64,000 bases of DNA from Sporomusa ovata DSM 2662 (GCF_000445445.1 NZ_ASXP01000002.1:186001-250000); one strand, 5' to 3'. Counted from the stretch's first letter, positions 31,858-41,496 are shown. Notes: generated from the sequence alone by a model not told the origin. Made by a program: numbers and translations.

Positions 31858-32412
31858 TTGAAAGTACTAGCATTTCTCGGTAGTCCACGAAATGGCAATA
31901 CAACTGCTATGGTCAATGCCGTCTGTAAAGGAGCCGCTGGCGCAGGCCACGAGACAGAGATAATCAACCTCGCTAGCCTAAAAATTTCCGATTGCACTGC
32001 TTGCTGCGCTTGTAAGAGCGACAAGTTTACGTGCTGTGCTATCAAAGATGATATGCAAGAACTTTATACCAAAATTATTGAAGCTGACTGCCTTGTTTTT
32101 GGAACGCCGGTATATATGGGTCAAATGACCGGGCAAATGAAAAACTTTTTTGACCGGTGGTACCCATTCCTAGGTGAGAACTACCATATTTATCATTTGC
32201 CAGGAAAAAAATATATTACTGTAACCGCCAGTGGCGCACCGGCGGCAGTATTTCAATCATTAACAGATTACTTCAATCATTGGCTTGGCAGCTTTTTCAA
32301 GATGGAGCTAGTCCAAAATATAGTTGGCGGTGAATTGGGACCGGCAGATGCTATAAACAGCCAGCCAAAGCTCCTGACTATGGCTGAGAATGCCGGTCAT
32401 ACCTTGAAGTAA
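31858..32412 (+). CDS. NADPH-dependent FMN reductase / iron-sulfur flavoprotein family
   Basis: 184 residues, flavodoxin-like. FMN loop LAFLGSPRNGNTTAMVNAV at the N-terminus, a cysteine cluster (DCTACCACKSDKFTCC, about 44-60) in the position of the Isf-type cluster or substrate loop, and VFGTPVYMGQMTGQMKNFFD. TTG start with AGGAGG 9 bases upstream. Redox partner unknown. Followed by a good terminator. Confidence 0.85.
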   Translation: MKVLAFLGSPRNGNTTAMVNAVCKGAAGAGHETEIINLASLKISDCTACCACKSDKFTCCAIKDDMQELYTKIIEADCLVFGTPVYMGQMTGQMKNFFDRWYPFLGENYHIYHLPGKKYITVTASGAPAAVFQSLTDYFNHWLGSFFKMELVQNIVGGELGPADAINSQPKLLTMAENAGHTLK

Positions 32413-32448
32413 CGTAATCGTATAAGAAGAAACATGCTAATGTAAAAT

Positions 32449-32483
32449 AAAGGGTCTGTCACACTTGTGCGGCAGACCCTTTG
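32449..32483 (+). terminator. Terminator after the flavoprotein gene
   Basis: AAGGGTCTGTC pairs with GGCAGACCCTT over a 10-base loop. Confidence 0.7.
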
Positions 32484-32499
32484 ATTCAAAATGGCTTTT

Positions 32500-32645
32500 A
32501 ACCCCTGTCTCCCTTGCTAAAGGGGGATGTCACCGCAGTGACAGGGGGATTGAAAAGCGAATGATAAGAAAAGAACGAACAAAACCGGAATCCAATCCCT
32601 CCGGCGCTGCGGCGCCACCTCCCTTTAACAAGGGCGGCAGAGATA
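32500..32645. repeat. Palindromic repeat element, about 145 bp
   Basis: Two inverted ~50-base arms (32500-32552, 32594-32645) with common blocks CCCTT.TTAAAGGG, CACCGCAG.G and GGGATT, separated by about 40 bases. No gene inside. It resembles dispersed MITE-like palindromes in Firmicute genomes. Confidence 0.55.
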
Positions 32646-32706
32646 GGACAACGGAGCAAAACAGGAGCACCACACTAATTTCTTAGTGCAATAGCCCCTT
32701 TGTCGT

Positions 32707-35085
32707 TCAACGCTTAAGCCAAAACATTTTTGCCTTGTCCGCAATAGTAGTAACACTTTTGGCACTTACCGCCCCCCGCCATTCTGGTGGAAATAGCCGC
32801 CGATACCGTGGCTGCGAAAACCTGGCATCAATTAAGAGTATCAGTCCCCGGTCTTGCTCGGTACGAATTACCCGTCCAGCTGCTTGCAAAACCTTGTTCA
32901 TTCCCGGATAAACATAGGCGTACTCAAACCCCTGGCTGTTTGTCCTATCAAACCACTGCCTGACGATTTCCCGTTCCAGACAGATCTTAGGCAGACCGAC
33001 GCCAACAATAATGGCCCCAACAAGACGCTCGCCAGTCAAATCAATTCCCTCACCGAATACTCCTCCCAAAACAGCAAAGCCCACAAGGGTAGCCGTGTTG
33101 TCATCAGAAAAGTGTTGTAAAAACTCAGTTCGCTCTGTTTCCGTCATCTCACCCATTTGACGAATCACCCTTGTTGACGGGTTTTTTGAGGAAAAGCGCT
33201 GACATACTTCCTCCATATAGCGGTACGATGGTAAAAACACCAGGTAATTTCCCGTTTTTACCCCAATTGCTGCTGTTATACTATCGACAATAGCTTCATA
33301 GGTTTGTTGCCGCATTTTATAGGTCGTACTAATCGTATCGGCAACTAAGAGTCCCAGATTATCATAAGAAAAGGGGGAAGGAACCGCTATTTTGCCATCC
33401 TCCTCCTCACCACCTAGAATCTCTGAAAAATAGGCAAGCGGCGTTAATGTAGCCGAGAAAAAGATAGCGGCCCGCCCCCGTTTAACCGCCTGCCGCAGCA
33501 ATTCTGAGGGATTAACGCAAAACAACTTGAGTTTTACATCCTTTTCCAGCTTTTCACAATATGTCACATACCGCTCATCATACATCTCCGCAGTCCGCAG
33601 AAAAGCATTGACCTTGAAGTACAGTTCTAATAGCTCTTCACGAAAACCGGTCTGTTCATTCTTTGCCAACCATTTTTCAGCCAACTCCATAAATTTTCTG
33701 AGTTGTGGCAAAGCCTCACTCGGCAGCGATGCCCCCACCCAATAATCGGCTTCACCCACTGCGGATTTTTCCCCACACAGCTTTCCAGCCGTGAGCAGAT
33801 ATGAGTTTATCTTGCCCGCAGCTTTAGCCAGCCGGGGAAGTTCGTGATTAATGCTTTTCTTTAAATCCAGAAAACTCTGTTTGGTTATTTCTGCTGAAAA
33901 CATGTCCCTGGCCCGGTCAACAAGATTATGGGCCTCATCCACCAAAAAACAATACTGGTCATTATTCTCGCAAAAGAATCGTTTCAAATATACCCTGGGA
34001 TCAAAAACATAGTTATAATCACATATAACTATGTCTGCCCACAAAGCTAAATCAAGCGATAATTCAAAGGGGCAAAGCCTATGATCCCGGGCAACTTGTT
34101 CGATTGTCTCCCGCGTGAAGGCTTCCAGATGCCAGCAATCGTTCAGCGCCAGGTTAATGCGATCATAATAACCCTTAGCATACTGGCATTCTTCCGGGGT
34201 ACAGGCTGCCCCCGGCATAAAACAAGTTTTGTCCTTGGCAGTCAGTGTCAGCGTTTTACACTGCAACCCTCCTTGCCGCAGCCGGGCAAAGGCCTCTTCG
34301 GCTAACTCCCGGGTTACCGTTTTGGCTGTAAGAAAAAATAGCTTCTCCACCTGCCCCAGGCCTAATGCCTTGACGGCTGGAAATATGGTTGCCATCGTCT
34401 TGCCGGTACCTGTTGGTGCCTGGGCAAACAGCTTACGCCCCTTAGTCAATGTTGTATATACGGCCACAGCCAATTGCCTCTGACTATGACGAAACTCCGG
34501 AAAAGGGAATTGCAGTAATTGAGACGAAACATTCCGAACCTCTATCCAGTCACCAAGCCGCTTAGCCCATAGTGCATACTGTGTTATCAGGGATTCAAAA
34601 AAATCTGTTAGTTCGCCAATAGAATAAACTTTTTCAAAAACCTTCATTTCTAAGCTAGCGACCTGACAATAAGAAATCCGGACACTTATTTTTGGTAACC
34701 CCTGCTGGACGGCATACATATAAGCATAGCACTTGGCCTGCGCCCAGTGCAGCGGATTATATTCTTCCTGTATTTCATCAAGCTCATCGGTAACTGACTT
34801 GATCTCATCAATAGTTACCTGTTTATTGCCTGACCCGTCTGTTGTGGTAATAACACCATCGGCTCGCCCGCTGATCTGTAGGTTCACATCCGGACGCTCA
34901 ACCACGATTGCCAAACTTACCTCCGGTTCATATTCTGACCCTTGTGCTTGCTGGATTTTACGGTGAATTTTACTTCCTTCAACCATGCGGGAACTGCCGG
35001 TAAATGTTGCTGATAAATCCCCTGACCGCAGTACAAATTCAACCAAATTCCGTACTGAAGTTTTTACTACTCTGTTTGAAGACAT
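32707..35085 (-). CDS. XPD/DinG-type DNA helicase with N-terminal nuclease-like domain
   Basis: 792 residues. The N-terminal 150 look like a Cas4/RecB-type PD-(D/E)XK nuclease: SGRADGVI, then TIDEIKS, then QAKCYAY. The helicase follows: Walker A APTGTGKTM (about 225), a four-cysteine cluster (DKTCF, GAACTPEECQ, RLCPF) expected to hold a 4Fe-4S cluster, LVDEAHN (about 365), and late motifs FSATLTPL and AAGRVIRTEQDRG. It should unwind DNA 5'-3'. Starts 15 bases after the DUF362 gene; weak ribosome site. Confidence 0.88.
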   Translation of the reverse strand: MSSNRVVKTSVRNLVEFVLRSGDLSATFTGSSRMVEGSKIHRKIQQAQGSEYEPEVSLAIVVERPDVNLQISGRADGVITTTDGSGNKQVTIDEIKSVTDELDEIQEEYNPLHWAQAKCYAYMYAVQQGLPKISVRISYCQVASLEMKVFEKVYSIGELTDFFESLITQYALWAKRLGDWIEVRNVSSQLLQFPFPEFRHSQRQLAVAVYTTLTKGRKLFAQAPTGTGKTMATIFPAVKALGLGQVEKLFFLTAKTVTRELAEEAFARLRQGGLQCKTLTLTAKDKTCFMPGAACTPEECQYAKGYYDRINLALNDCWHLEAFTRETIEQVARDHRLCPFELSLDLALWADIVICDYNYVFDPRVYLKRFFCENNDQYCFLVDEAHNLVDRARDMFSAEITKQSFLDLKKSINHELPRLAKAAGKINSYLLTAGKLCGEKSAVGEADYWVGASLPSEALPQLRKFMELAEKWLAKNEQTGFREELLELYFKVNAFLRTAEMYDERYVTYCEKLEKDVKLKLFCVNPSELLRQAVKRGRAAIFFSATLTPLAYFSEILGGEEEDGKIAVPSPFSYDNLGLLVADTISTTYKMRQQTYEAIVDSITAAIGVKTGNYLVFLPSYRYMEEVCQRFSSKNPSTRVIRQMGEMTETERTEFLQHFSDDNTATLVGFAVLGGVFGEGIDLTGERLVGAIIVGVGLPKICLEREIVRQWFDRTNSQGFEYAYVYPGMNKVLQAAGRVIRTEQDRGLILLIDARFSQPRYRRLFPPEWRGAVSAKSVTTIADKAKMFWLKR

Positions 35086-35100
35086 ATGTATTAAGCCTGA

Positions 35101-36225
35101 TTAGATTTCAATAAGCTCATAGCCCTTTGTGCCGATACCAATTTTTTCGGCATGATCGAGGCACATCTGCCAATTGGTTTCCGGATGAGTAGCACAAAAA
35201 TGATCCTGTTTTCCACCGTCACACCCTTGGTTGGCTAGTTGTTCTGCCAAGTAGCTGCCTGAGATAACCGGAGCCTGGTTAGCCATATCGGCACAAGCCA
35301 TATCAAGTGCTACCGGATCAAACGAGGCGAACATCCCAATATCGGGAATTATGGGTACGTCATTTTCGGCATGGCAATCACAAAATGGTGCTACATCAAC
35401 AACTAAGCTGATATGAAAGTGTGGTCTGTCATGTAATACAGCCCACGAATACTCGGCAATTTTCTTATTGAGAATATCATTGGACTCATCCCATGCCGGA
35501 GCAATCGCATTAACATGACAAATACCGATGCATCTTCCGCAGCCGACACATATGTCATGGTCAATCTGAGCCTGTTTACCGGTAACCGTTATTGCCTTAT
35601 GAGCACAGATTTTTCCACAGGCACCACAACCTACACAAGTTTTGCTTCTTACCTTAGGTTTACCGTCACTATGCATCTCCATCTTACCGGCTCTTGAACC
35701 ACAGCCCATGCCAATGTTTTTTAATGCACCGCCGAATCCGGTAAGCTCGTGGCCCTTAAAATGGTTCAAACTGATCACAATATCGGCATCCATTATGGCC
35801 CGCCCAATTTTGGCTTCTTTAACATATTCGCCGCTAGGAACAGGAACATAGGCCTCATCAGTTCCCTTTAACCCATCACCGATAATAATCTGACAGCCGG
35901 TTGTAAACGGATTATACCCATTTTCATAAGCAGCATCCAAATGCTCCAGGGCATCTTTACGTCTGCCTACATACAACGTGTTGCAATCGGTGAGAAACAC
36001 TTTGCCACCCTGGGCTTTGATTACATCAACAATAACCTTGGAATAATTCGGTCTGAGAAAAGCAAGGTTGCCTGGCTCACCAAAATGTATTTTTATTGCG
36101 GCAAACTTACCCTTGAAATCAATTTTTTCAATTCCAGCTTTTTTTACAAGCTTCTCTAACTTTTGCAGCAAATTCATCTTGGGGGTTGCGCGCAAATTGG
36201 TAAAGAAAACTTTTGACTGCTTCAT
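35101..36225 (-). CDS. DUF362 protein with two 4Fe-4S ferredoxin motifs
   Basis: 374 residues. DUF362 domain (IKIHFGEPGNLAFLRPNYSK, SLNHFKGHELTGFGGALKNI) followed by two ferredoxin clusters CVGCGACGKICAHKA and CVGCGRCIGICHVNA (about 190-250), then a C-terminal domain. Probably a cytoplasmic electron-transfer protein. The start at 36225 follows GGAAGG; the long upstream extension is non-coding in character. Likely operon with the helicase. Confidence 0.88.
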   Translation of the reverse strand: MKQSKVFFTNLRATPKMNLLQKLEKLVKKAGIEKIDFKGKFAAIKIHFGEPGNLAFLRPNYSKVIVDVIKAQGGKVFLTDCNTLYVGRRKDALEHLDAAYENGYNPFTTGCQIIIGDGLKGTDEAYVPVPSGEYVKEAKIGRAIMDADIVISLNHFKGHELTGFGGALKNIGMGCGSRAGKMEMHSDGKPKVRSKTCVGCGACGKICAHKAITVTGKQAQIDHDICVGCGRCIGICHVNAIAPAWDESNDILNKKIAEYSWAVLHDRPHFHISLVVDVAPFCDCHAENDVPIIPDIGMFASFDPVALDMACADMANQAPVISGSYLAEQLANQGCDGGKQDHFCATHPETNWQMCLDHAEKIGIGTKGYELIEI

Positions 36226-36248
36226 AACCTTCCACCCCTTACCTGTAA

Positions 36249-36773
36249 TTATAAAATCTCTGGAAATTCCATACTTCTGTTCACTATTATACGATAGTAA
36301 TAGAATTTTGTATCTACCTTCATAATGGAAAAGGCTGCCGGCAGCTTCTCCTTCTGAATTTGGCAAAACCCATTTTTCTCATAGAAACGGTGAGCAGCTA
36401 AAAATTTTGCCGTTGTTCCCAGGAAAATCTCTTCTATTTTGCGTTCTGCGGCCCATTCAATTAATGTCAACAACAATAGCTTTGCTGTATTATAATGACT
36501 TCCCCTGTAAGCCGGGTTTACAAATAGTTTTCGTAATGCAGCCTGGTTATTTTCAATATCTAGTAATGCTATTGTTCCTACCACCTTACCATTGCCAATT
36601 GCCACCCAAAAATTTCCTTTCCCTGTTTGGTAAAAATTCGGTATATCATTCAAATCTGGCTGGTCCTCCCGCGTAATGGGAATCTGGAACTCATTTCGCT
36701 GCACATCTAAAATTAGATCAATTACTTCATTTTTATAGGCTTCCCGATACTTTTCTATGGCAATGACATCCAT
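36249..36773 (-). CDS. GNAT-family N-acetyltransferase
   Basis: 174 residues: KVVGTIALLDIENNQAALRKLFVNPAYRG is the acetyl-CoA binding core, and AAHRFYEKNGFCQI is motif B. GGAGGGG lies 8 bases before the ATG at 36773. The MarR gene upstream is probably co-transcribed. Substrate unknown. Confidence 0.88.
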   Translation of the reverse strand: MDVIAIEKYREAYKNEVIDLILDVQRNEFQIPITREDQPDLNDIPNFYQTGKGNFWVAIGNGKVVGTIALLDIENNQAALRKLFVNPAYRGSHYNTAKLLLLTLIEWAAERKIEEIFLGTTAKFLAAHRFYEKNGFCQIQKEKLPAAFSIMKVDTKFYYYRIIVNRSMEFPEIL

Positions 36774-36823
36774 TTGCAGTCCCCTCCGTGAATTACCACT
36801 TTTTCTATACACACTGACTATAG

Positions 36824-37270
36824 TTAGCCTTGATTATTTTTCAACGTTTTCCAATTCTGCTCAATATTCTCACCCATCCGCTTGACTAAGTGATATACCA
36901 TTTCCTTTTCATCCTGGCTAAAACCAGCAAAACAAACATCAATATTTTGGTTTTCTTCATTAATGATATAAGGATAAATTCCGGCAGCTTTCTCTGTCGG
37001 ATATAAATGCCACATCCTTTTATCTGCATTGTCCCGCTTTCGCTGCACATAATTTTCTTCTAACAGTTTTTGTATTGCCTTAGTCGTTGTTGTCTTATCA
37101 ACTTTAAGAACCTGGGAAAGATCGATCAGGTTAATACCCGGCTGCTCGCAGATACGCGTTAAAAAGATGAATTGCCCTCGCTGCAGTTTAATTTCTCGAT
37201 AGGTGATGTCACTGATTGATTGAATGCAGCGAGCTACCGTCCCCACTTCTCGAAGTATTTTGCTTGTCAA
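36824..37270 (-). CDS. MarR-family transcriptional regulator
   Basis: 148 residues with the MarR winged helix: GQFIFLTRICEQPGINLIDLSQVLKVDKTTTTKAIQKLLEENYVQRKR, then the wing (DNADKRMWHLYPTEKA). Start is a TTG; GGAGGTGG is 16 bases away, long spacing, so the start is uncertain. Probably regulates itself and the adjacent acetyltransferase. Confidence 0.87.
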   Translation of the reverse strand: MTSKILREVGTVARCIQSISDITYREIKLQRGQFIFLTRICEQPGINLIDLSQVLKVDKTTTTKAIQKLLEENYVQRKRDNADKRMWHLYPTEKAAGIYPYIINEENQNIDVCFAGFSQDEKEMVYHLVKRMGENIEQNWKTLKNNQG

Positions 37271-37354
37271 ACCATTAATACTACCACCTCCGTTATGCCT
37301 GGAAATTTCTTTATTGTGTAATCGATAGTCTTATCTTATTTTAGTTTGGTTGAA

Positions 37355-37537
37355 ATGTCAACTTATTACCATCTTAGTGAATGCTATCCCACTAACAGCT
37401 TGACTAATTTATATCCACATTGTAATATTTATATATCTTGTCAATGTGGACAATCTTTGCGCAATGTGTGTAGAGATTGTCCACTTTGTGTTTTAAATGA
37501 CATAGAAGGATTGAGGAATCTTAATGGTAACTGGTGA
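37355..37537 (+). CDS. Possible Cys-rich small protein before the EAL gene
   Basis: 60 residues from an ATG at 37355 with seven cysteines, clustered as SCQCGQ and CRDCPLC, like a small zinc-binding protein. It overlaps the EAL gene start by 14 bases. No clear ribosome site. The same DNA contains an inverted repeat (TGGACAATCT with AGATTGTCCA) that may be regulatory instead. Confidence 0.35.
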   Translation: MSTYYHLSECYPTNSLTNLYPHCNIYISCQCGQSLRNVCRDCPLCVLNDIEGLRNLNGNW

Positions 37538-38741
37538 TAACATAAATCTAGAATGGATACTGAAACACAGAGCTATCCAAACCTACTTTCAACCGATTAT
37601 CTCTATACGGCAGCAGACCGTTATCGGGTTGGAAGCTTTATCTCGCGGCTTAAATGCCAACAATGATCTGATTTTGCCGCAACCCTTGTTCACAGTGGCG
37701 GCCGCTACGGGAAAAAGCGTTGAACTTGATAGATTGTGCCGCGAAAAAGCACTTGAAAATTATAAACGGATTCCAGACAACGATAGCTTTTTATTTCTCA
37801 ATCTTAATACTTCCATCCTTGATGAAGGAGTTGTCGGTTCCGGTCATCTAATAACAGCGGTTAATCAGCTAGGCTTAAAGCCGTCATCAATCGTTATTGA
37901 GGTTATTGAATCTAAAGTTCATGACATCGAGAACTTAACCAGGTTTATCAAACTTTATAGGCAATACGGATTTTTAATTGCCTTGGATGACGTAGGCAGT
38001 GATTCATCTAATATGGATAGAATCTTACAAGTTCACCCGGATATTATTAAAATTGACCGCGTACTTATTTGTAATATCAATACCGATTACTACAAGCAGG
38101 AATTATTTAAGGCTTTAGTTCTTGTCGCTAAAAAAACAGGCGCTCTTATCATCGCCGAGGGGGTCGAAACTCACAGTGAAGCCACAACCAGCCTTGAACT
38201 CGGCGCTGACTTTCTGCAAGGCTATTACACTGCCTATCCGGCACCCTTTCCCCAGCACATAAACAGTGTGAGCGCAAAAACTATGCGTCTTCTGAGCTCA
38301 GCATATCGCAGATCCATAGTAGAAAACATCCGGAATATGTCCTTAAAGAGAAAGTTCTACGAGAAGATCTTAGAAGGGCTTATTAAAAAACTTGCTTGTA
38401 TCCCCCCTGAACACTTTGAAATGAAACTAAATCAAATAGCAAAAGATCAAACCTGCGTTCAGTGTTACTATATATTAGATATCAATGGTACCCAGATAAC
38501 CGAAACCGTCAAAGCGTATTTGCATAATACTGAGCACTGTCACGGAATGTTTCATCCAGATTGCAAAGGATCTGACCAGTCATTAAAAGATTACTACCTC
38601 TATATTCATTCAGGCTTCGAAAGATACATAAGTGAACCCTATATATCCCTTGCAAATGGTCAGCCGTGTCTTACCGGATCTATACTTTTTCAAGCTTACA
38701 GTGGCAACTCTTATATATTATGCATCGACTTTACTTGCTAA
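37524..38741 (+). CDS. EAL-domain c-di-GMP phosphodiesterase, YkuI-like
   Basis: 405 residues, no membrane segments. The EAL domain (about 10-245) has GLEALSRG, LNLNTSILDE, IEVIESKV, IALDDVGSDSSN, IIKIDR, IAEGVET and LQGYY, so the metal and substrate residues look complete. The C-terminal part (CVQCYYILDINGTQITETV ... YISEPYISLANGQPC) matches the sensor domain of YkuI. Expected to hydrolyse c-di-GMP. GAGG 7 bases upstream. Followed by a GTGTGTTT/AAACACAC hairpin. Confidence 0.9.
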   Translation: MVTGDNINLEWILKHRAIQTYFQPIISIRQQTVIGLEALSRGLNANNDLILPQPLFTVAAATGKSVELDRLCREKALENYKRIPDNDSFLFLNLNTSILDEGVVGSGHLITAVNQLGLKPSSIVIEVIESKVHDIENLTRFIKLYRQYGFLIALDDVGSDSSNMDRILQVHPDIIKIDRVLICNINTDYYKQELFKALVLVAKKTGALIIAEGVETHSEATTSLELGADFLQGYYTAYPAPFPQHINSVSAKTMRLLSSAYRRSIVENIRNMSLKRKFYEKILEGLIKKLACIPPEHFEMKLNQIAKDQTCVQCYYILDINGTQITETVKAYLHNTEHCHGMFHPDCKGSDQSLKDYYLYIHSGFERYISEPYISLANGQPCLTGSILFQAYSGNSYILCIDFTC

Positions 38742-38744
38742 TAG

Positions 38745-38765
38745 AGTGTGTTTCAAAAACACACT
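38745..38765 (+). terminator. Terminator after the EAL gene
   Basis: AGTGTGTTT pairs with AAACACACT directly after the stop codon. Confidence 0.65.
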
Positions 38766-38949
38766 TTCCTTAATATTTTTAAACTGTTTATAAAATACCC
38801 CTGTGTTAAACGCCATGAAGTCGCACAGCAAGTGCATACTCGGTTTCTATGCTGAAAGGCTCAACGGCAAAGAGGGTATTTTGAAGTTGCGGAGCAATGT
38901 CCGGCAACTATTCGCGTATATTTCGAGCTATCTCAGATGCACACTATGC

Positions 38950-38995
38950 AAACAAAAAGCTCCAAGAGTATGTAAGCTCTTGAAGCTTTTTGTTT
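38950..38995 (-). terminator. Terminator after the EamA exporter
   Basis: Long AT-rich stem with arms 38950-38968 and 38977-38995 (core AACAAAAAGCT) abutting the exporter stop. Strong and probably bidirectional. The 180 bases to its left show no supported gene. Confidence 0.75.
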
Positions 38996-38996
38996 T

Positions 38997-39938
38997 TCAA
39001 GTATAGCAGCTTTCCTGCCGCTGCGGTGAGTGCCCTTTTAGACCAGTCAGCACCATACCAAGCACAACCAGCAGCCCTCCCAGCCATTGCTGCCAGTCAG
39101 GTTGCTCGTTTAATAATAGCACCGACAAAATCATCGCTGTGAACGGCATCATACCAGAAAAAGCTGCCGCCACTGCGGCAGCACAACGTTTGATGCCAGC
39201 ATACCAGAGAATGAAGGCTAGAGCAGTAACGAATAGACCATACCAGACTAATGCTGCCCACCCTACTATACTGAGAGATAGCAGGGCAGCGGCCGGATGT
39301 TCGGTCAGGGCAGGGCCAAGACAAAGCAACAAAGCAATGATTACTACCAGCGTAGTCTGAACAATTGGGTGCAAGACCTGAGCTGAACGCAAAGCAGATT
39401 TTATATTACTGCTACGTGATAGTACGTTAAATATCGACTCACACATTGCTGCACAAAGCACCAATACGTTGCCGATTAAATGTTCTGTGGAAAATACAAT
39501 GCCAGGCGAAAAAAAACCCTGGAGAACTACGATACCAGTAACTGTGCTGATTATGCCAAGAAAGCGTATCCGATCCACCGGTTCCTTCAAAAGCAGCCAG
39601 GCAAGCAGCACCGTAGTTGCCGGCGTTACGCCGGTGAGTATCCCCGCTTCTCCTGCGCTAGTACGTAATAGCCCCTGTAGTAAAAACATCCGGAACAAAA
39701 AGATACCGAACAAGGCTTGGATGAACAAACTAGCCCAATCCCGCCGGGTCATTTGCCAAATGCTTGGCCCAAGCCTTCTCCCGCAAAGCGGCAGTAAACC
39801 CAACAAGGCAAAAAATAAGCTCCCGACAGTTATCGTAAAAGTCCCCAGCGTTGCCACAACAAAACGACCGGCTATCACCGAAGTTCCTGCTAAGGTAAAG
39901 GCCCCCAATAAAAAAAGCACACCTGCAAACCGTTCCAT
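38997..39938 (-). CDS. EamA-family (DMT) transporter
   Basis: 313 residues, ten predicted membrane helices in two EamA repeats; typical sequences include FGIFLFRMFLLQGLLRTSAG and LLLKEPVDRIRFLGIISTVTG in repeat 1, and LLLNEQPDWQQWLGGLLVVLG in repeat 2. Such proteins export amino acids or metabolites. Start at 39938 is 6 bases from GGAGG. Divergent from the MocR gene at 40065, its likely regulator. Confidence 0.88.
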   Translation of the reverse strand: MERFAGVLFLLGAFTLAGTSVIAGRFVVATLGTFTITVGSLFFALLGLLPLCGRRLGPSIWQMTRRDWASLFIQALFGIFLFRMFLLQGLLRTSAGEAGILTGVTPATTVLLAWLLLKEPVDRIRFLGIISTVTGIVVLQGFFSPGIVFSTEHLIGNVLVLCAAMCESIFNVLSRSSNIKSALRSAQVLHPIVQTTLVVIIALLLCLGPALTEHPAAALLSLSIVGWAALVWYGLFVTALAFILWYAGIKRCAAAVAAAFSGMMPFTAMILSVLLLNEQPDWQQWLGGLLVVLGMVLTGLKGHSPQRQESCYT

Positions 39939-40064
39939 CCTCATCCTCCAATGCATTTACAAATTACAATAATTAACTACTATTATGGTATAATGGTAGC
40001 AGATAAACCGGTCTAGTATTAGAGCCAGTTTAAGGCTGTTTTTATAGGGCCAGTTGGAGGATCT
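39939..40064. promoter_or_regulatory. Shared regulatory region, EamA exporter / MocR regulator
   Basis: A plus-strand TATAAT (39989-39994) lies between the divergent genes. GCCAGTT occurs twice downstream of it (40024-40030 and 40050-40056), a repeat spacing seen at MocR binding sites. Confidence 0.4.
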
Positions 40065-41465
40065 ATGTGGATAATGAACTTGCGTCGCCACAGTGAAGTT
40101 TCATTGGCGCGCCAGATTTACCAAGTGTTGCGCGAGCAAATGACAGCAGGTCAGCTACGTCCTGGTGAACTACTGCCATCCACACGTGAGCTGGCAAAAC
40201 TACTATCTGTATCGCGTAATACTACCTATGAAGCCTATGAGATGTTGTCTGCCGAGGGCTACATTGTAAGCCGTCAGGGTTCCCAAACCCGGGTAGCTGC
40301 TGGTCTTCACCTGGAAAAGCCTGCACCCGCCCTGGAGGATTTGCGAAAGGCGGTACAATCTGCCGCTACCTATTTGGCTGATTTTCGGACAGGCCGGCCT
40401 GATCTACAACGCTTTCCCCGCACTATGTGGCTCCAATTGCTGCGCAAAGCTACCGAAAATCTATCTGCGATGCAATGGGGTTATACAGGTCCGGAGGGTT
40501 TACCGGTATTACGGGAGGAAATTGCGGCCTGGCTACTTAGGAGTAGAGGGCTTACCGTTCATTCCCGTGATATTTTCATTACTGCCGGAGCTACCCAGGC
40601 ACTGCATTTGCTTGCAGGCTTATTAGCGGAAGAAGAACGAGAGATTTTAGTTGAGGATCCCTGTCATGTTGGAATGCTGCAGGTATTACACGGAAAAGGG
40701 TTCAAAATCCGGCCTGTACCTGTTGATAACCAGGGTATTCAGACCGAATTTCTAACAGGTGATAGGGCCTGTGCGGTATATGTAACCCCTTCACACCAAT
40801 TTCCACTTGGCGGAATTCTACCGGCAGGTCGCCGTGCCGACTTGATACGGTTTGCCCGCAATAAAGATCTTTATGTAATAGAAGATGACTATGATAGCGA
40901 GTTCCGCTATCGCGGCACACCTGTAGCACCGCTTTATTCAATGGATACACAGCGGGTTATTTATGTAGGCACTTTCAGTAAAATCCTGTTTCCTGCACTG
41001 CGAATCGGTTATGTGGTACTCCCCCCAGAGCTGCACAAACGTTGGTGCCGCTTGCGTACCTATGCCGATGTCCAGAATCCTCCGTTTGAACAGGCTGCAC
41101 TTGCAGAGTATTTACACACCCGCAAGCTGGACCGGCATATACAGCAGATGCGCCGACTTTATGGGCAGCGCCGTCAACTACTTCTCCAAACACTTGAAGT
41201 ACTATTTGGCAGAACCTGGTTCCCCTGGGGAGATGCTGCCGGCTTACATCTGGTACTGGAGTTTCCCGGCATGCACTTTGATCATGAATTTGCCCGGCGC
41301 TGCAAAAAATGCGGGATTTATGTCACTCCGGTAGACGATCATAGTATCTGTAAAGGCATCCACTTGGATAAACTAATCTTGGGCTACGGCCACTTGGAAC
41401 CAGCTGAAATCAAGCAAGGGCTTTTGTTGCTACAAGAGCAATTTCAAAAGGACAGCCGTAATTGA
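40065..41465 (+). CDS. MocR/PdxR-type regulator
   Basis: 466 residues. GntR winged helix (PGELLPSTRELAKLLSVSRNTTYEAYEMLSAEGY, about 35-70) plus a class-I aminotransferase domain with VIEDDYDSEFRY and the PLP lysine in YVGTFSKILFPALRIG. PdxR-type MocR proteins often control PLP synthesis or the neighbouring exporter; the divergent EamA gene fits the second case. GGAGG 4 bases before the ATG. Confidence 0.9.
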   Translation: MWIMNLRRHSEVSLARQIYQVLREQMTAGQLRPGELLPSTRELAKLLSVSRNTTYEAYEMLSAEGYIVSRQGSQTRVAAGLHLEKPAPALEDLRKAVQSAATYLADFRTGRPDLQRFPRTMWLQLLRKATENLSAMQWGYTGPEGLPVLREEIAAWLLRSRGLTVHSRDIFITAGATQALHLLAGLLAEEEREILVEDPCHVGMLQVLHGKGFKIRPVPVDNQGIQTEFLTGDRACAVYVTPSHQFPLGGILPAGRRADLIRFARNKDLYVIEDDYDSEFRYRGTPVAPLYSMDTQRVIYVGTFSKILFPALRIGYVVLPPELHKRWCRLRTYADVQNPPFEQAALAEYLHTRKLDRHIQQMRRLYGQRRQLLLQTLEVLFGRTWFPWGDAAGLHLVLEFPGMHFDHEFARRCKKCGIYVTPVDDHSICKGIHLDKLILGYGHLEPAEIKQGLLLLQEQFQKDSRN

Positions 41466-41496
41466 ATCCAACCACAGCCAAAATTTGGAGGTAAAA

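Noticed and set aside
38803..39006. 67-aa plus-strand frame between EAL and EamA genes
   Set aside because: Ends inside the strong terminator of the exporter and has no ribosome site.
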